Below, one piece after another: positions 1 through 8,952 of a stretch of DNA of 34,889 bases. The DNA is from Alphaproteobacteria bacterium (lineage in GTDB: Bacteria > Pseudomonadota > Alphaproteobacteria > UBA11222), in assembly GCA_009693835.1 (NCBI GenBank), contig SHWM01000024.1, forward strand, positions 1 through 34,889, read 5' to 3'. The position numbers were made by a program, and so were the translations under genes. The notes under the pieces are model-generated. The model was not told where the DNA came from and made no database searches. It saw only the letters and a program-made list of their open reading frames with translations. Each line of letters opens with the position of its first letter. Position 1 is the first letter of the stretch.

Positions 1-1844
1 CGCGCATAGTCTGCATAAGTTGTTTGTCCAGCGACCGCCGCGGTTCCTTGGTAGCTCACAAGGAATGTGGGGTCATATAACTGTACCAAAGCATCGCGGG
101 CGGAGATCACCTGTCCTGTACCGGCCTGGGGTGCGCGAGTGCGGAAGGCGGTCTGGCCATCCAGATCATTCGACAATGCGCCCATTTCATTGAAGGCGTA
201 GTTGAACGGCTGATCATGACGATAGGTGGCTTCGGCCTGCACAGCGATGCCGGATACGGTGGTGCTAAGGCTGACGCCGACCACATCGATATCCTTGGGA
301 TAATCCAGACGGAACGTCTGGGTGTTGGCCATTACGGCGCCAACCACGCGATCTAACGAAGCTGAATTGCGGTCGATCAGGACCGACAGATTATTGCAAT
401 TCGTATAGCCGCCAGGCTGCTGAAGATTGAAGCGCCCGGCGACGACATCGCCTATCCCACCGGTGGTAACCCCACTGCTGTTCGTTACAAACGGGGTGTT
501 TGCCGAGCCAATGCCATTACCAGCGAGAAGGGCACCGCCGGAAAAGCCTGCACCGATAATATTGCACAGTGTTTGCGCAACGTCGAAGGCATTGCGTGAC
601 GGCCCCGGAGACGCGCCGGCGCCGGGACCGGCGGCAGCAAAGGTCGAACCGGCGCTGCCGATTTCCCCAGGTGCAAAAGCCTCAGCGAGCGGACCGAAAT
701 TAGCCCTCGCTCCGCTGGGAATTGCGGTTGAAAGTTCGATAATCGGCAGCCGTGAAGCCAGCCGCATGTAAAACAGTCCAAATTCCGTGCCCTGGTTGAA
801 CTCGGCATTGAAATAACGCAGCGCGAAACCAAATTCGCCGCCATCCTTGCCGGTTTTGTCATTGGCCCGCTCAATGGACACTGACGGATAGTTTAACGCC
901 AGGGTGCTGCCTTTCCGCCACACCGTGTCATCTTCCAGACCGGCAGCCAATATGAACGGGTTGAAGCGCCCATCGCCCTGTGGATCGACAGAGCCGCCGC
1001 GTAACGGTTGCGATCCGCGGCCGATAAAGTCAGCGGAGCTGAAGAAGGTGCCGGCGGGGTCCGGGACAATCTTGTCCCGCTTGAACTGGTAGAAGCTATC
1101 AATGCTGAAATTACCTGGCAGCCCCATGGAGGCGCGCGCGGCAAGAATCGGGGTGAAGAATTCCTTCAGTTCCGAACCGGGTTTACGCACGGCGGCCACG
1201 TCAATCGGGTTGACCTGGCTCAGGCCGTTCTGGATAAAGGTGCTTTCGCCCCAGCTGATCACCTGGTTGCCGAATTTAAGCTCCAGCGGGTTGCTCGCGA
1301 CATCAAAGCTGCCGCTGACAAAATAATCCAGCAGTTTGGCGTTATGGCCAACGCCCGCCCGCCCGGTGAGCGCCGGATTTTCAAAATCGCGGAAGCGCAC
1401 ATCGTCGACGATGGGGTCGTAAAACGCCGAACCGCGCACAAAGGCTCCAAAATTACGGAAGGTGGCCTGAATTTCCGTGGTCGCCTTCATGGTGCCGGAA
1501 ATCACGTCCCACTGGTCATAGTTCAGATTGCCGTCATCGCCGTTCGTTCCAGGAAAGCTGCTTTGCAGGCCGGTGGCGTCGAGATCCTGGCAGCCGCCAT
1601 TGCCCAGGCCACCATTGCCGCCGATATTGATACAATCCCGCCCGCTTGTCCGCATCAGCGCGCCAGCCGAAAGGATGGTGTCCACCGCGCCTGAAACCTC
1701 GCCGAAGGCGTAATCAACGGCCCCTGCGGGCGCCGCGCCCAACAACCCGGTTAGCCCAGTAATCGCGATCAAAAACCGCATCCTGCCGCCGGAATCTCTC
1801 TTGGCGGCGACATGATTAACCTTAAGGCCCGTAGTGCTGGACAT
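1..1844 (-). CDS. DUF1302 family outer-membrane protein (C-terminus off the left edge)
   Basis: The minus strand is open from an ATG at 1844 to the window edge, giving at least 614 residues without a stop. A purine-rich ribosome site (GGGGGAGGG) lies about 6 bases upstream of the ATG. The N-terminus is polar and basic for about 24 residues, followed by a hydrophobic stretch ending in AAPAGA, which fits a signal peptide cut near residue 42. The mature part opens with a segment of the type FGEVSGAVDTILSAGALMR and later has FGNQVISWGESTFIQNGLSQ, both typical of DUF1302. Members are large predicted beta-barrel proteins of the outer membrane, often found beside DUF1329 proteins and catabolic genes for fatty acids, steroids or terpenoids. 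A DUF1329 partner, if present, would lie beyond the left edge. The substrate cannot be read from sequence. The family call is firm; the role in uptake is inferred. Confidence 0.85.
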   Translation of the reverse strand, partial: MSSTTGLKVNHVAAKRDSGGRMRFLIAITGLTGLLGAAPAGAVDYAFGEVSGAVDTILSAGALMRTSGRDCINIGGNGGLGNGGCQDLDATGLQSSFPGTNGDDGNLNYDQWDVISGTMKATTEIQATFRNFGAFVRGSAFYDPIVDDVRFRDFENPALTGRAGVGHNAKLLDYFVSGSFDVASNPLELKFGNQVISWGESTFIQNGLSQVNPIDVAAVRKPGSELKEFFTPILAARASMGLPGNFSIDSFYQFKRDKIVPDPAGTFFSSADFIGRGSQPLRGGSVDPQGDGRFNPFILAAGLEDDTVWRKGSTLALNYPSVSIERANDKTGKDGGEFGFALRYFNAEFNQGTEFGLFYMRLASRLPIIELSTAIPSGARANFGPLAEAFAPGEIGSAGSTFAAAGPGAGASPGPSRNAFDVAQTLCNIIGAGFSGGALLAGNGIGSANTPFVTNSSGVTTGGIGDVVAGRFNLQQPGGYTNCNNLSVLIDRNSASLDRVVGAVMANTQTFRLDYPKDIDVVGVSLSTTVSGIAVQAEATYRHDQPFNYAFNEMGALSNDLDGQTAFRTRAPQAGTGQVISARDALVQLYDPTFLVSYQGTAAVAGQTTYADYA

Positions 1845-2027
1845 GAATCCCTCCCCCTTGGAGCAAAGTAAGTGATCAGACATGACTATTATTATTTTGC
1901 ACAGTAAGACTAAACTGGTTAACAGAAAATGGTACAGTTTTTTTTGAAGGCTCGGAATTTTCCATGCTGTTGCGGCAAAAATGCCACCTGCAGTTGGCGG
2001 CCCCGTAACCGGGCAACGCCAAGGCTG

Positions 2028-2043
2028 AAATACCCTGGTATTT
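2028..2043. promoter_or_regulatory. Possible operator: inverted repeat AAATACC-CT-GGTATTT
   Basis: A perfect 7-base inverted repeat with a 2-base centre lies about 185 bases upstream of the DUF1302 start. Its size and symmetry suit a dimeric repressor such as a TetR or GntR type, but no regulator gene is adjacent and a chance palindrome is possible. Confidence 0.25.
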
Positions 2044-2289
2044 TAAGGACATACAGGGTTTCCGGCGGCCTTTTCCTGCGCCAGGTGTGGTGGATAAATG
2101 AGGATACTCTGAAGCCCCGGTAGGCTCTTACAGGCTGTGGCTGAAATAAGTCAGTTTGCTGAAAAAACAGGCGCCGGATCGGGTCCCTGGCCGGTACGCT
2201 ATCAGCCCCAATCCGAATCATCCGTCTCAGAAGGTGCCGTCTGGACTCCAATCCAGTCCGATTGAAGCATTCATTTGCATTCTGTCACC

Positions 2290-2330
2290 CCACCCCAACC
2301 CCTCCCCATCAAGGGGAGGGGTTGGGGTGG
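2290..2330. repeat. REP-like perfect palindrome, copy 1
   Basis: Two perfectly complementary 18-base arms, built of C runs in one arm and G runs in the other (left arm CCACCCCAACCCCTCCCC), flank a 5-base loop ATCAA. About 36 bases of the same sequence recur in reverse orientation at 7036-7071. It lies just past the 3' end of the CoA-transferase gene. The element resembles the G/C-tract palindromes scattered between genes in many proteobacteria. It could form a strong hairpin in RNA, but it lacks a T-run, so it is not a classic terminator. Confidence 0.85.
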
Positions 2331-2364
2331 GGGGGCAAGTGGAGCAACTTGATCGGATAAGAGT

Positions 2365-3582
2365 TTAAATGGCGCCCGCCTCGCGCAACGCCGCTATGTC
2401 CGCATCCGAACAGCCCGTGCTGCGCAGGATTTCCTCGGTATGTTGCCCCAGTTCAGCCGGGGCCCGGGGTTTGACCTTCTCAATCCCCTCCACCCATATG
2501 GGGCTGTTGATGGTTTTCACGCTGCGTCCGCCTCCAAGGTCAAGGTCGACCAGCATCCGGTTAGCCAATATCTGGGGGTCCTGGATAGCGTCCTCGACCC
2601 GGTTGATCGGGGCCACCGTGACCCGGTTGGCCAACAGAATTTCGCGCCATTCCGCCCAGTCCTTCTGCGCAAAGGTCTCTTGCAGTATGCCCAGCAACGC
2701 GGGTGTATTGGCGCCCCGCGCCACCACATTGGCGAAGCGGGGATCGGTGGCCAGATCGGGCCGCCCGATACAGGCGGCAAAGGTGGGCCAGCCGCGATCG
2801 CTCGCCATCACCGCAATGATGAAGGCGCGCCCGTCACGGCACTCGAAATGATTGACCAGATTTTGAATGTCCACTTGCGGATTGGCCGGGTCGTTGAACA
2901 TTTTGGCGCCGCACAGGGCCGACTGCAGGGCGACGGAATTGGCCCACACCCCGCTCGCCAGCAGCGATGTATAGACCCGGCTGCCCTTGCCGGTGCGCTC
3001 GCGCCGGTACAGCGCCATCATGATGGCCGACAGCAGGGACATGGAGGTGGCGTTATCCCCGGCGGCCGGGGGCATCGTGGCGCGGTTCGAACCAGCGGCC
3101 CGGCTATGTTCCATCAGTCCGGTGCGCGCCCACCAGGCCGTGGCGTCGTAGCCCGGATTGCTGGCTTCCTCGCCCAGCTCGCCAAATCCGGTGAACGAGG
3201 CATGAACCAATCGGGGATTTATTTTCACCAGATCTTCATAGCGGATTTTTAGGCGTTCCAGAACCGCAGGCGGCAGATTGGTGACAAACACGTCACATTC
3301 CTTTACCAGCTTCTCGAACGGTTCCCGTGCGCCGGGTTTTTTAATGTCCAGCGTCATGCTGCGTTTGTTGCGGCTGACGACCAGCCAGGGATAATTCAGA
3401 TCGCAGTCGGGCATTTGCGGCACCAGCGGCAGATAGCGGTACAGATCGCCAACCCCTGGCTGTTCGATCTTGATCACATCTGCGCCGAAATCCGACATTA
3501 CCGTGGTTGCGGCAGGTGCGGCAACGAAACTTCCGAAATCCAGCACCTTGATGCCCTCAAGAATGGGCCTGTCCTCGCTCAT
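2365..3582 (-). CDS. CaiB/BaiF (family III) CoA-transferase
   Basis: This 405-residue protein matches the usual length of family III CoA-transferases, which move CoA between carboxylic acids through an aspartyl-CoA anhydride. The N-terminus has the family pattern ILEGIKVLDFGSFVAAPAA, followed by DFGADVIKIEQPGVGD and SFTGFGELG. Asp176, in PAAGDNATS, aligns with the catalytic Asp of formyl-CoA transferase. The C-terminal part carries the usual LGQHTEEILRS pattern. The gene is transcribed away from the methyltransferase gene at 3672, with an 89-base shared upstream region, and ends at a TAA just before a palindromic repeat. The substrate is unknown; activation of a hydrophobic acid for beta-oxidation-like breakdown is an inference from the many CoA enzymes in the window. 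Confidence 0.88.
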   Translation of the reverse strand: MSEDRPILEGIKVLDFGSFVAAPAATTVMSDFGADVIKIEQPGVGDLYRYLPLVPQMPDCDLNYPWLVVSRNKRSMTLDIKKPGAREPFEKLVKECDVFVTNLPPAVLERLKIRYEDLVKINPRLVHASFTGFGELGEEASNPGYDATAWWARTGLMEHSRAAGSNRATMPPAAGDNATSMSLLSAIMMALYRRERTGKGSRVYTSLLASGVWANSVALQSALCGAKMFNDPANPQVDIQNLVNHFECRDGRAFIIAVMASDRGWPTFAACIGRPDLATDPRFANVVARGANTPALLGILQETFAQKDWAEWREILLANRVTVAPINRVEDAIQDPQILANRMLVDLDLGGGRSVKTINSPIWVEGIEKVKPRAPAELGQHTEEILRSTGCSDADIAALREAGAI

Positions 3583-3671
3583 CTAAACTCCTCCCGATGA
3601 TGTTTTAGCTATCTCACATTGCCCTGATGGATAATACTATAGCCATACAGACAGCATCGGGGGAGCAGATA

Positions 3672-4466
3672 ATGAGCGGCACGCTTGAATTTGACGAACG
3701 TCAGGCGCGCGCCGTCGAGATCATGTACCAGAACCCGGATGTCAGCGGGCAACGCAGCGAAGTGCTGCGCCGGCTCGAACTGCGCCAGGGCGAGGCCGTG
3801 CTGGATGTCGGGTCGGGGCCGGGGCTGCTGTTGCGCGATCTGGCGCTGTCGGTGGGCGCCGGGGGCAAGGCGGTGGGGCTGGACATGAGCGCGCCGATGA
3901 TCGCCATCGCGAGCCGCCGGTGCGAGGGGCTGCCGCAGGTGGCGCTGCGGCAAGGCGGCGCCAATGAACTTCCCTTTGGGGACATGACATTTGATGTCGC
4001 CGTGTCCACCCAGGTTTATGAATATGTACCGGATATGGCCGGCGCGTTGGCCGAACTGTTCCGGGTGATGAAGCCGGGCGGGCGCATTCTGATACTGGAT
4101 ACGGACTGGGACAGTCTGGTGCTGCATACCGAAGACCGCGCGCGCCAGGAGCGCATCCTGAAAATATGGGACGAGCATCTGGCCGATCCGCACCTGCCCG
4201 CGACCCTGTCGCCCAAATTGCGCGCGGCCGGATTTCAGATCACCCGGCGCGAAATTATACCTCTGCTGAATGCCGAATATCACGCCAACAGTTTTGCCGC
4301 AGGCGTTCTGGATGGCATTCGCAGCTTCGTGGCCGGGCGCTCCGGCGTCAGCAAGGAAGAAGCCGACGGCTGGGCGCAAAGCCTGCGCGATCTGGGCGCG
4401 CGCGGCGAATTTTTCTTTTCCATCAACCGTTATGTGTTTCAGGCTATCCGGCCAGCCATAAAATAA
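3672..4466 (+). CDS. Class I SAM-dependent methyltransferase (UbiE-like)
   Basis: The protein has 264 residues from the chosen ATG, which has a GGGGAG ribosome site 8 bases upstream. An in-frame ATG at 3627 would add 15 residues but has no such site. SAM-binding motif I is clear (VLDVGSGPGLLLRDLA, about residues 43-58), followed by an acidic strand end (GLDMS), a ANELPFGDMTFDVAVS segment and the post-motif RVMKPGGRILILD. This is the UbiE/Methyltransf_11 fold. The acceptor is not identifiable. The gene is divergent from the CoA-transferase and 15 bases upstream of the alcohol dehydrogenase gene, so the latter two probably form an operon. A small-molecule methyltransferase is more likely than a macromolecule methylase. 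Confidence 0.8.
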   Translation: MSGTLEFDERQARAVEIMYQNPDVSGQRSEVLRRLELRQGEAVLDVGSGPGLLLRDLALSVGAGGKAVGLDMSAPMIAIASRRCEGLPQVALRQGGANELPFGDMTFDVAVSTQVYEYVPDMAGALAELFRVMKPGGRILILDTDWDSLVLHTEDRARQERILKIWDEHLADPHLPATLSPKLRAAGFQITRREIIPLLNAEYHANSFAAGVLDGIRSFVAGRSGVSKEEADGWAQSLRDLGARGEFFFSINRYVFQAIRPAIK

Positions 4467-4481
4467 AACGAGGAGCCCCTA

Positions 4482-5510
4482 ATGCGCGCAGCCATTTTTC
4501 ACGAAGTCGGCAAACCCCTGACCATCGGTGACGTGCCGGACCCGGTGCCGGGCGAAAATGATCTGATCCTGAAAGTGTCACATTGCGGCATTTGCGGGTC
4601 GGATTTGCATTCCACGGAAACCGGGCTGATGACCCTGCCGGGCGGCAGCATCATGGGCCACGAATTTTCGGGTGAAATCGTCGGTGTGGGGCGTGGCGCC
4701 GCTGGCAAGTGGAAAACCGGGCAGAAGGTCGCGGCGCTGCCGGTCATTACCTGCGGCACTTGCCCTCCCTGCCTGGCGGGGGAAGCCTATACCTGTGAAA
4801 AGGTTTCGACGATTGGTTTGGGACAAAGCTCCGGCGCCTATGCCGAATATGTCCGCGTGGGTTCACGCGATACCGTGCTGCTGCCGGAAAGCGTCGGCCT
4901 GCAGGAAGGGGCGCTGATTGAACCGCTGGCGGTGGGTTTTCATGCGGTTGAAAAGTCTGAGCTGCGCCCCGGCGGCAATGTGCTGATCATCGGTGCGGGG
5001 CCGGTGGGGCTTGCGGTGACGCTGTTCTCGCGCTTTGTCGGCGCACGCCATATTGTGGTCAGCGAACGCAGCCCGGGGCGGGCTACGATGGCGGCAAAAT
5101 TCGGCGCGACCGAGGTGGTGGACGCCAATGGGGATGTCATCGACCAGTTCCGTAAAAAAACCGGCACGGTTCCCGATGTGATCTTTGAATGCGTCGGTGT
5201 GCCAGGAATGATTTCGGACTGTATGAAAATGGCCCCACGCGGTGGCAAGGTTGTGGTGGCGGGCGTGTGCAGCAAGCCCGATACGATCCTGCCGCTGATG
5301 GGCATCATGAAGGAAATCACTTTGCAATTCGTTTTGGCCTACCGCAGGCGCGACTTCGATCTGATCGCGGGCTGGATCGCCGCTGATCGCATCGATGCGC
5401 TGGCCATGGTCACCGACACGGTCGGCTTTGCCGATTTCCCGAAGGCCTTCGAGGCGCTGCGCACCCCCTCGCATCAGTGCAAGGTGATGCTGAAGCCCGA
5501 TCTGAAATAG
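4482..5510 (+). CDS. Zinc-dependent alcohol/polyol dehydrogenase (MDR family)
   Basis: This is a 342-residue medium-chain dehydrogenase. The catalytic zinc ligands are Cys38 (HCGICGSDLH), His60 and Glu61 (MGHEFSGEIVGVG). The structural zinc site is the quartet Cys91, Cys94, Cys97 and Cys105. The Rossmann motif is VLIIGAGPVGLAV (about residues 167-179), followed by an acidic/polar stretch VVSERS that favours NAD(H). It resembles the sorbitol, butanediol and threonine dehydrogenases but I cannot name the substrate. A GAGGAG site precedes the ATG. The gene follows the methyltransferase by 15 bases and is itself followed by a good terminator at 5577, which closes the unit before purA. Confidence 0.85.
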   Translation: MRAAIFHEVGKPLTIGDVPDPVPGENDLILKVSHCGICGSDLHSTETGLMTLPGGSIMGHEFSGEIVGVGRGAAGKWKTGQKVAALPVITCGTCPPCLAGEAYTCEKVSTIGLGQSSGAYAEYVRVGSRDTVLLPESVGLQEGALIEPLAVGFHAVEKSELRPGGNVLIIGAGPVGLAVTLFSRFVGARHIVVSERSPGRATMAAKFGATEVVDANGDVIDQFRKKTGTVPDVIFECVGVPGMISDCMKMAPRGGKVVVAGVCSKPDTILPLMGIMKEITLQFVLAYRRRDFDLIAGWIAADRIDALAMVTDTVGFADFPKAFEALRTPSHQCKVMLKPDLK

Positions 5511-5576
5511 GCCGCCATGGTCGGGGCGCGATCAGCAAGATTTTCGCCTCGCATTAGTGTATAAATGTTCGGTTTG

Positions 5577-5605
5577 CCGCCCCATTGAGTCTGTGGGGCG
5601 GTTTT
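5577..5605 (+). terminator. Rho-independent terminator after the dehydrogenase gene
   Basis: Arms CCGCCCCA (5577-5584) and TGGGGCGG (5594-5601) form an 8-bp GC-rich stem with a 9-base loop, followed by TTTT. It lies 66 bases past the dehydrogenase stop and 35 bases before purA. The T-run is short, and attenuation of purA is an alternative reading. Confidence 0.7.
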
Positions 5606-5639
5606 CGGCGCGCGTTAAGGATAATCCCAGAGGAAATAA

Positions 5640-6932
5640 ATGGCGAATGTGGTGGTGGTCGGCGCCCAGTGGGGCGACGAGGGAAAAGGCAAGATCGTCG
5701 ACTGGCTTTCGGAACGCGCCGATGTGGTGGTGCGCTTTCAGGGCGGGCACAATGCGGGGCATACGCTGGTGGTGGATGGCCAGGTGTACAAGCTCAGCCT
5801 GTTGCCATCGGGTGTGGTGCGGCAGTCCAAACTGTCGGTGATCGGTAATGGGGTGGTGGTCGACCCGTGGGCGCTGCTCGATGAAATTTCCCGTCTGGCC
5901 GGGCAGGGGGTCAGTGTCACCCCGCAAAATCTGCGCCTGTCGGAAAACGCCACGCTCATCCTGCCCATTCACCGTGAGCTCGATGAAATTCGTGAGGACA
6001 GTAACAGCGGGACCAAGATCGGCACCACACGGCGCGGCATCGGCCCGGCCTATGAAGACAAGGTTGGACGCCGCGCGTTGCGGGTAATTGATCTCTCCGA
6101 CCCGGAGGTCATCGAATTCCGCGTCGATGCGATGCTGGCGCATCACAACGCGCTGCGCCGCGGCATGGGCAAAGCCGAATTCGACCGTAACGTTCTGATC
6201 GCGTCGCTGCTGGAGGTCGCGCCTCTGATATTACCGTTTGCCGATACGGTATGGCGCACGTTGGGCGAGGCGCGCCGCCAGGGTAAACGCATTCTGTTTG
6301 AAGGCGCGCAGGGCGCGATGCTGGACGTGGACCATGGCACCTATCCGTTTGTCACCTCCTCGAACACGGCGGCGGGGCAGGCGGCGGTCGGCAGCGGCAT
6401 GGGGCCTGGCGCGCTGGATTATGTGCTTGGCATTACCAAGGCCTACACCACCCGTGTGGGCGGCGGCCCGTTTCCCACCGAACAGGACAATGAAATCGGC
6501 AGGGGGCTGGGCAGCCGGGGCAAGGAGTTCGGCACCGTTACCGGCCGGCCGCGCCGCTGCGGCTGGTTTGATGCGGTGATGGTGCGTCAGGCGCTGAAGA
6601 CCGGCGGCATCCACGGCATCGCGCTGACCAAGCTGGATGTGCTGGATGGCATGGGCGAATTGATGGTGTGCGTGGGCTACCAGCTGGATGGCAGGGTGCT
6701 GGACTATCTGCCCGGCACGCAGGGGGCGCAGGCGCGTGTCGAACCGGTCTATGAAACCATGCAGGGATGGTCAGAACGCACCGTGGGCGCACGCAGCTGG
6801 GCGCAACTGCCCGCGACCGCCGTGAAATATATCCGCCGCATCGAGGAACTGATCGAGGCGCCGGTCGCGATGCTGTCCACCAGCCCGGAACGCGAGGACG
6901 TAATCCTCGTGCATGATCCGTTTACGGATTGA
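5640..6932 (+). CDS. purA: Adenylosuccinate synthetase
   Basis: This 430-residue protein is full length for PurA, the cytoplasmic enzyme that joins IMP and aspartate using GTP in the first committed step to AMP. The N-terminus has the signature [16 protein letters not shown] with catalytic Asp13, then [10 protein letters not shown] containing His41. GIGPAYEDK, the [23 protein letters not shown] segment and [12 protein letters not shown] are all intact. The C-terminal [16 protein letters not shown] block is also present. An AGAGGAAAT ribosome site sits a few bases before the ATG. It appears to be transcribed alone: a terminator-like hairpin precedes it and a REP-like repeat follows. Confidence 0.98.
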   Translation: MANVVVVGAQWGDEGKGKIVDWLSERADVVVRFQGGHNAGHTLVVDGQVYKLSLLPSGVVRQSKLSVIGNGVVVDPWALLDEISRLAGQGVSVTPQNLRLSENATLILPIHRELDEIREDSNSGTKIGTTRRGIGPAYEDKVGRRALRVIDLSDPEVIEFRVDAMLAHHNALRRGMGKAEFDRNVLIASLLEVAPLILPFADTVWRTLGEARRQGKRILFEGAQGAMLDVDHGTYPFVTSSNTAAGQAAVGSGMGPGALDYVLGITKAYTTRVGGGPFPTEQDNEIGRGLGSRGKEFGTVTGRPRRCGWFDAVMVRQALKTGGIHGIALTKLDVLDGMGELMVCVGYQLDGRVLDYLPGTQGAQARVEPVYETMQGWSERTVGARSWAQLPATAVKYIRRIEELIEAPVAMLSTSPEREDVILVHDPFTD

Positions 6933-7035
6933 GTGCGGGATGGTGTCAGGACGAGCCAGTTTTTAAGCCCCCGACCCCTATGCCGTTCCCACGAGGGGGA
7001 GGGGAAGAGAATCGTCGCGGCTCAGTAGTAAGCCG

Positions 7036-7071
7036 CTCCCCTTGATGGGGAGGGGTTGGGGTGGGGTGACA
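7036..7071. repeat. REP-like palindrome, copy 2 (inverted relative to 2290-2330)
   Basis: About 36 bases, from CTCCCCTTGATGGGGAGGGG through the GGTTGGGGTGGGG arm to TGACA, repeat the reverse complement of the 2285-2325 element. The left arm is cut short: only the inner 6-bp stem CTCCCC/GGGGAG is kept. A degenerate C-tract/G-tract stretch at 6968-7005 may be a decayed second copy. It lies between the 3' ends of purA and the interrupted gene. Confidence 0.75.
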
Positions 7072-7094
7072 TAATGAATCGAGTTTAATTCAAT

Positions 7095-7802
7095 TTATTC
7101 TTGATCCGTTTTATCCACCGATGGCTTTACACTGGCTTGGAGTTGATCGCGAAGCTTCAGCCACGCAGGGCTGTTACTGAAGGCTTGGTCCATGCAATCA
7201 TCTAAAACCCTAAGCATCAACATATGCGTTCCGATTAGCTCGGTAATTGCGTCTTCAATCGTTTTTTGGTCACGGGCGAAGTAGTGGAGCAACATTTTTC
7301 CATCCCGCTCTTCCCATTGTAATACTGCATGTAAATACTCGGGCGTGAAATGCACCGCTAGATCAGAGATGATGCCCCAGCTGTCCATTAGCTGGTGCAC
7401 CAGCGGATGTTCGACCGGCACGTTGATATGTAAAGATTTGGGTTTCTCGTCTCGTTAGCGCGCCTGCCACCGTGCCAGCCGTTTCTCGTAGTCGGTCCAT
7501 TTCAGAGCAAAATCAGGACTAGTTTTGATCGCATCCGCCAGTTTAACAACTTCTATAGCACGTCGTGTGATTGGCGCGGCGTCATCGGGTTGCGCCTGTC
7601 CGATAAGGGTAGCGGCAGCTAGATATGATTTGTGGCATATCAGCAGAAACTTGCCAAAAATATCAGGTATGTTGCTTGGCGTCGCATCGGATGAAGCTTT
7701 GTAAAGCTCATGCATGAGTGAGCAAGGGCTAATATACCATTGGAACTTCAGCGCCTGTTCCAGTTTCCCTCGTTGCACGTTTATGTAATCTTGGAAGGTC
7801 AA
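7095..7802 (-). pseudogene. Gene of unknown function split by one in-frame TAA
   Basis: Two ORFs on the minus strand, 7802-7455 (115 codons) and 7421-7095 (108 codons, would need a GTG start), lie in the same frame. They are separated only by a TAA at 7455-7457 and 11 open codons. Reading through gives one protein of about 235 residues: LARWQAR, stop, RDEKPKSLHINV, then PVEHPLVHQLMDSWG. The join lies in the middle of a basic, regular segment, and one base change (CAA to TAA, for Gln) would explain it. The N-terminal half is helical with a CHKSYLAAATLIGQ motif and the C-terminal half has SDLAVHFTPEYL. I do not recognise a named family. Base composition looks lower in GC than the flanking genes, suggesting transferred DNA. 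Alternatives are a sequencing error or two separate short genes. Confidence 0.6.
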
Positions 7803-7931
7803 TTAAATATACCTTTCCGCTGTTATACTGCTTTTTTCTGATCTACTCAGCAGTGCAATCGGATCAGAATAGAGCCAGCGAGACCTGCTCAGTTAACCTG
7901 ATATGCCTTTAGCTATCAGCATGAACCTTTT

Positions 7932-8870
7932 TTACCTCCGCGCGCCCTCACGTGCAGAGCGGCGCATGGCGCGTTGCAGCTTTTCAAACGCGCGCACCTC
8001 GATCTGGCGCACCCGTTCGCGGCTGATATTATATTCCTGGCTCAGATCCTCCAGCGTCGCAGGCTCCTCGCGCAGCCGGCGGGCGGTCAAAATGTCCTTT
8101 TCGCGATCCGTGAGATGCTGCATCGCGTCTTCCAGCAGGGCATGGCGGATTTCGAATTCTTCGCTGTTGCCCAGCACCGTTTCCTGGTCGGGCTTGTCGT
8201 CCACCAGCCAGTCCTGCCATTCGCCGTCGGCGTCCATGCGCAAGGGCGCGTTCAGCGAATTATCCTGCCCTGCCAGACGCTGGTTCATATTGGTGACTTC
8301 CTGCTCGGGGACGCTCAGCTTTTGTGCAATCAGCGCCACCTGCTCGTGGGTCATGTCGCCTTCATCCAGCGCCTGAATCTGGTTTTTCACCCGGCGCAGA
8401 TTGAAGAACAGCTTTTTCTGCGCTGCGGTGGTGCCGATTTTCACCAGGCTCCAGGACCGTAAAATATATTCCTGAATGGCGGCCCGGATCCACCACATGG
8501 CGTAGGTCGACAGGCGGAAGCCCTTATCCGGCTCAAACCGTTTGACCGCCTGCATCAGGCCCACATTGCCTTCCGAGATTACTTCGCCCACCGGCAGGCC
8601 ATAGCCGCGATACCCCATGGCCATTTTCGCCACCAGCCGTAAATGGCTGGTCACCATCTTATGCGCGGCCTCGCTGTCGGCATGTTCGCGCCAGCGTTTG
8701 GCCAGCATAAATTCTTCGTCCGGGTCAAGGACGGGAAACTGTCTGATTTCCTGCAAATAGCGGGCAAGCCCGCCGTCTGGCGTCAGTACCGGAAGGGTGG
8801 TTTTTTCTTTTGTCTCTGTTATCGACAATTTTGACGCTCCCGCCCGCGCAAAACATCGCCGGACTTTCAT
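7932..8870 (-). CDS. rpoH: RNA polymerase heat-shock sigma factor (sigma-32 type)
   Basis: The protein has 312 residues from the ATG at 8870. Sigma region 2 (about residues 75-135) is canonical: SHLRLVAKMAMGYRGYG, GNVGLMQAVKRF, then RLSTYAMWWIRAAIQEYILRSWSLVKIGT. The RpoH box, which separates this family from other sigma-70 proteins, is QKKLFFNLRR at 151-160. Region 4 ends with LEDLSQEYNISRERVRQIEVRAFEKL. It directs transcription of chaperone and protease genes under heat and other stress. The start is uncertain: the ATG lacks a ribosome site, while a TTG at 8828 has GGGAG 8 bases upstream and would give 298 residues, closer to the usual length. It is followed upstream by rluD in the same orientation, a common alphaproteobacterial arrangement. 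Confidence 0.95.
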   Translation of the reverse strand: MKVRRCFARAGASKLSITETKEKTTLPVLTPDGGLARYLQEIRQFPVLDPDEEFMLAKRWREHADSEAAHKMVTSHLRLVAKMAMGYRGYGLPVGEVISEGNVGLMQAVKRFEPDKGFRLSTYAMWWIRAAIQEYILRSWSLVKIGTTAAQKKLFFNLRRVKNQIQALDEGDMTHEQVALIAQKLSVPEQEVTNMNQRLAGQDNSLNAPLRMDADGEWQDWLVDDKPDQETVLGNSEEFEIRHALLEDAMQHLTDREKDILTARRLREEPATLEDLSQEYNISRERVRQIEVRAFEKLQRAMRRSAREGARR

Positions 8871-8898
8871 CCAGCGGCCCGAAATCCGGTATAAGTTT

Positions 8899-8927
8899 GA
8901 TATCTATCTAACATAGTGTGTTTACAA
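8899..8927 (-). promoter_or_regulatory. Candidate sigma-70 promoter for rpoH
   Basis: On the minus strand, TTGTAA (8927-8922) and GATATC (8904-8899) are separated by exactly 17 bases in the AT-rich gap between rluD and rpoH. The -10 match is only moderate, and rpoH could also be read from the rluD transcript. Confidence 0.35.
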
Positions 8928-8952
8928 AATATTTACAGAGGCTAATCAAAAA

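Larger units (their letters stand above)
1845..2364. other. Intergenic region of about 520 bases with no convincing gene
   Basis: This stretch separates the DUF1302 gene from the 3' end of the CoA-transferase gene. Only short overlapping ORFs occur on both strands (for example 1919-2251 minus), and their composition looks like chance reading. It does hold a short inverted repeat (2028-2043) and a perfect long palindrome (2290-2330), listed separately. The AT-rich part at 1880-1925 just upstream of the DUF1302 start is where its promoter would be expected, but I see no clear -35/-10 pair. Confidence 0.6.

Noticed and set aside
1919..2251. A 110-codon minus-strand ORF in the 1845-2364 gap
   Set aside because: No ribosome site, no recognisable domain, and overlapping open frames on both strands suggest chance.
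7836..7869. Inverted repeat TTCTGATC/GATCAGAA as a terminator for rpoH
   Set aside because: The A-run lies on the wrong side of the stem for either strand to end in U residues after it, and the 18-base loop is large.
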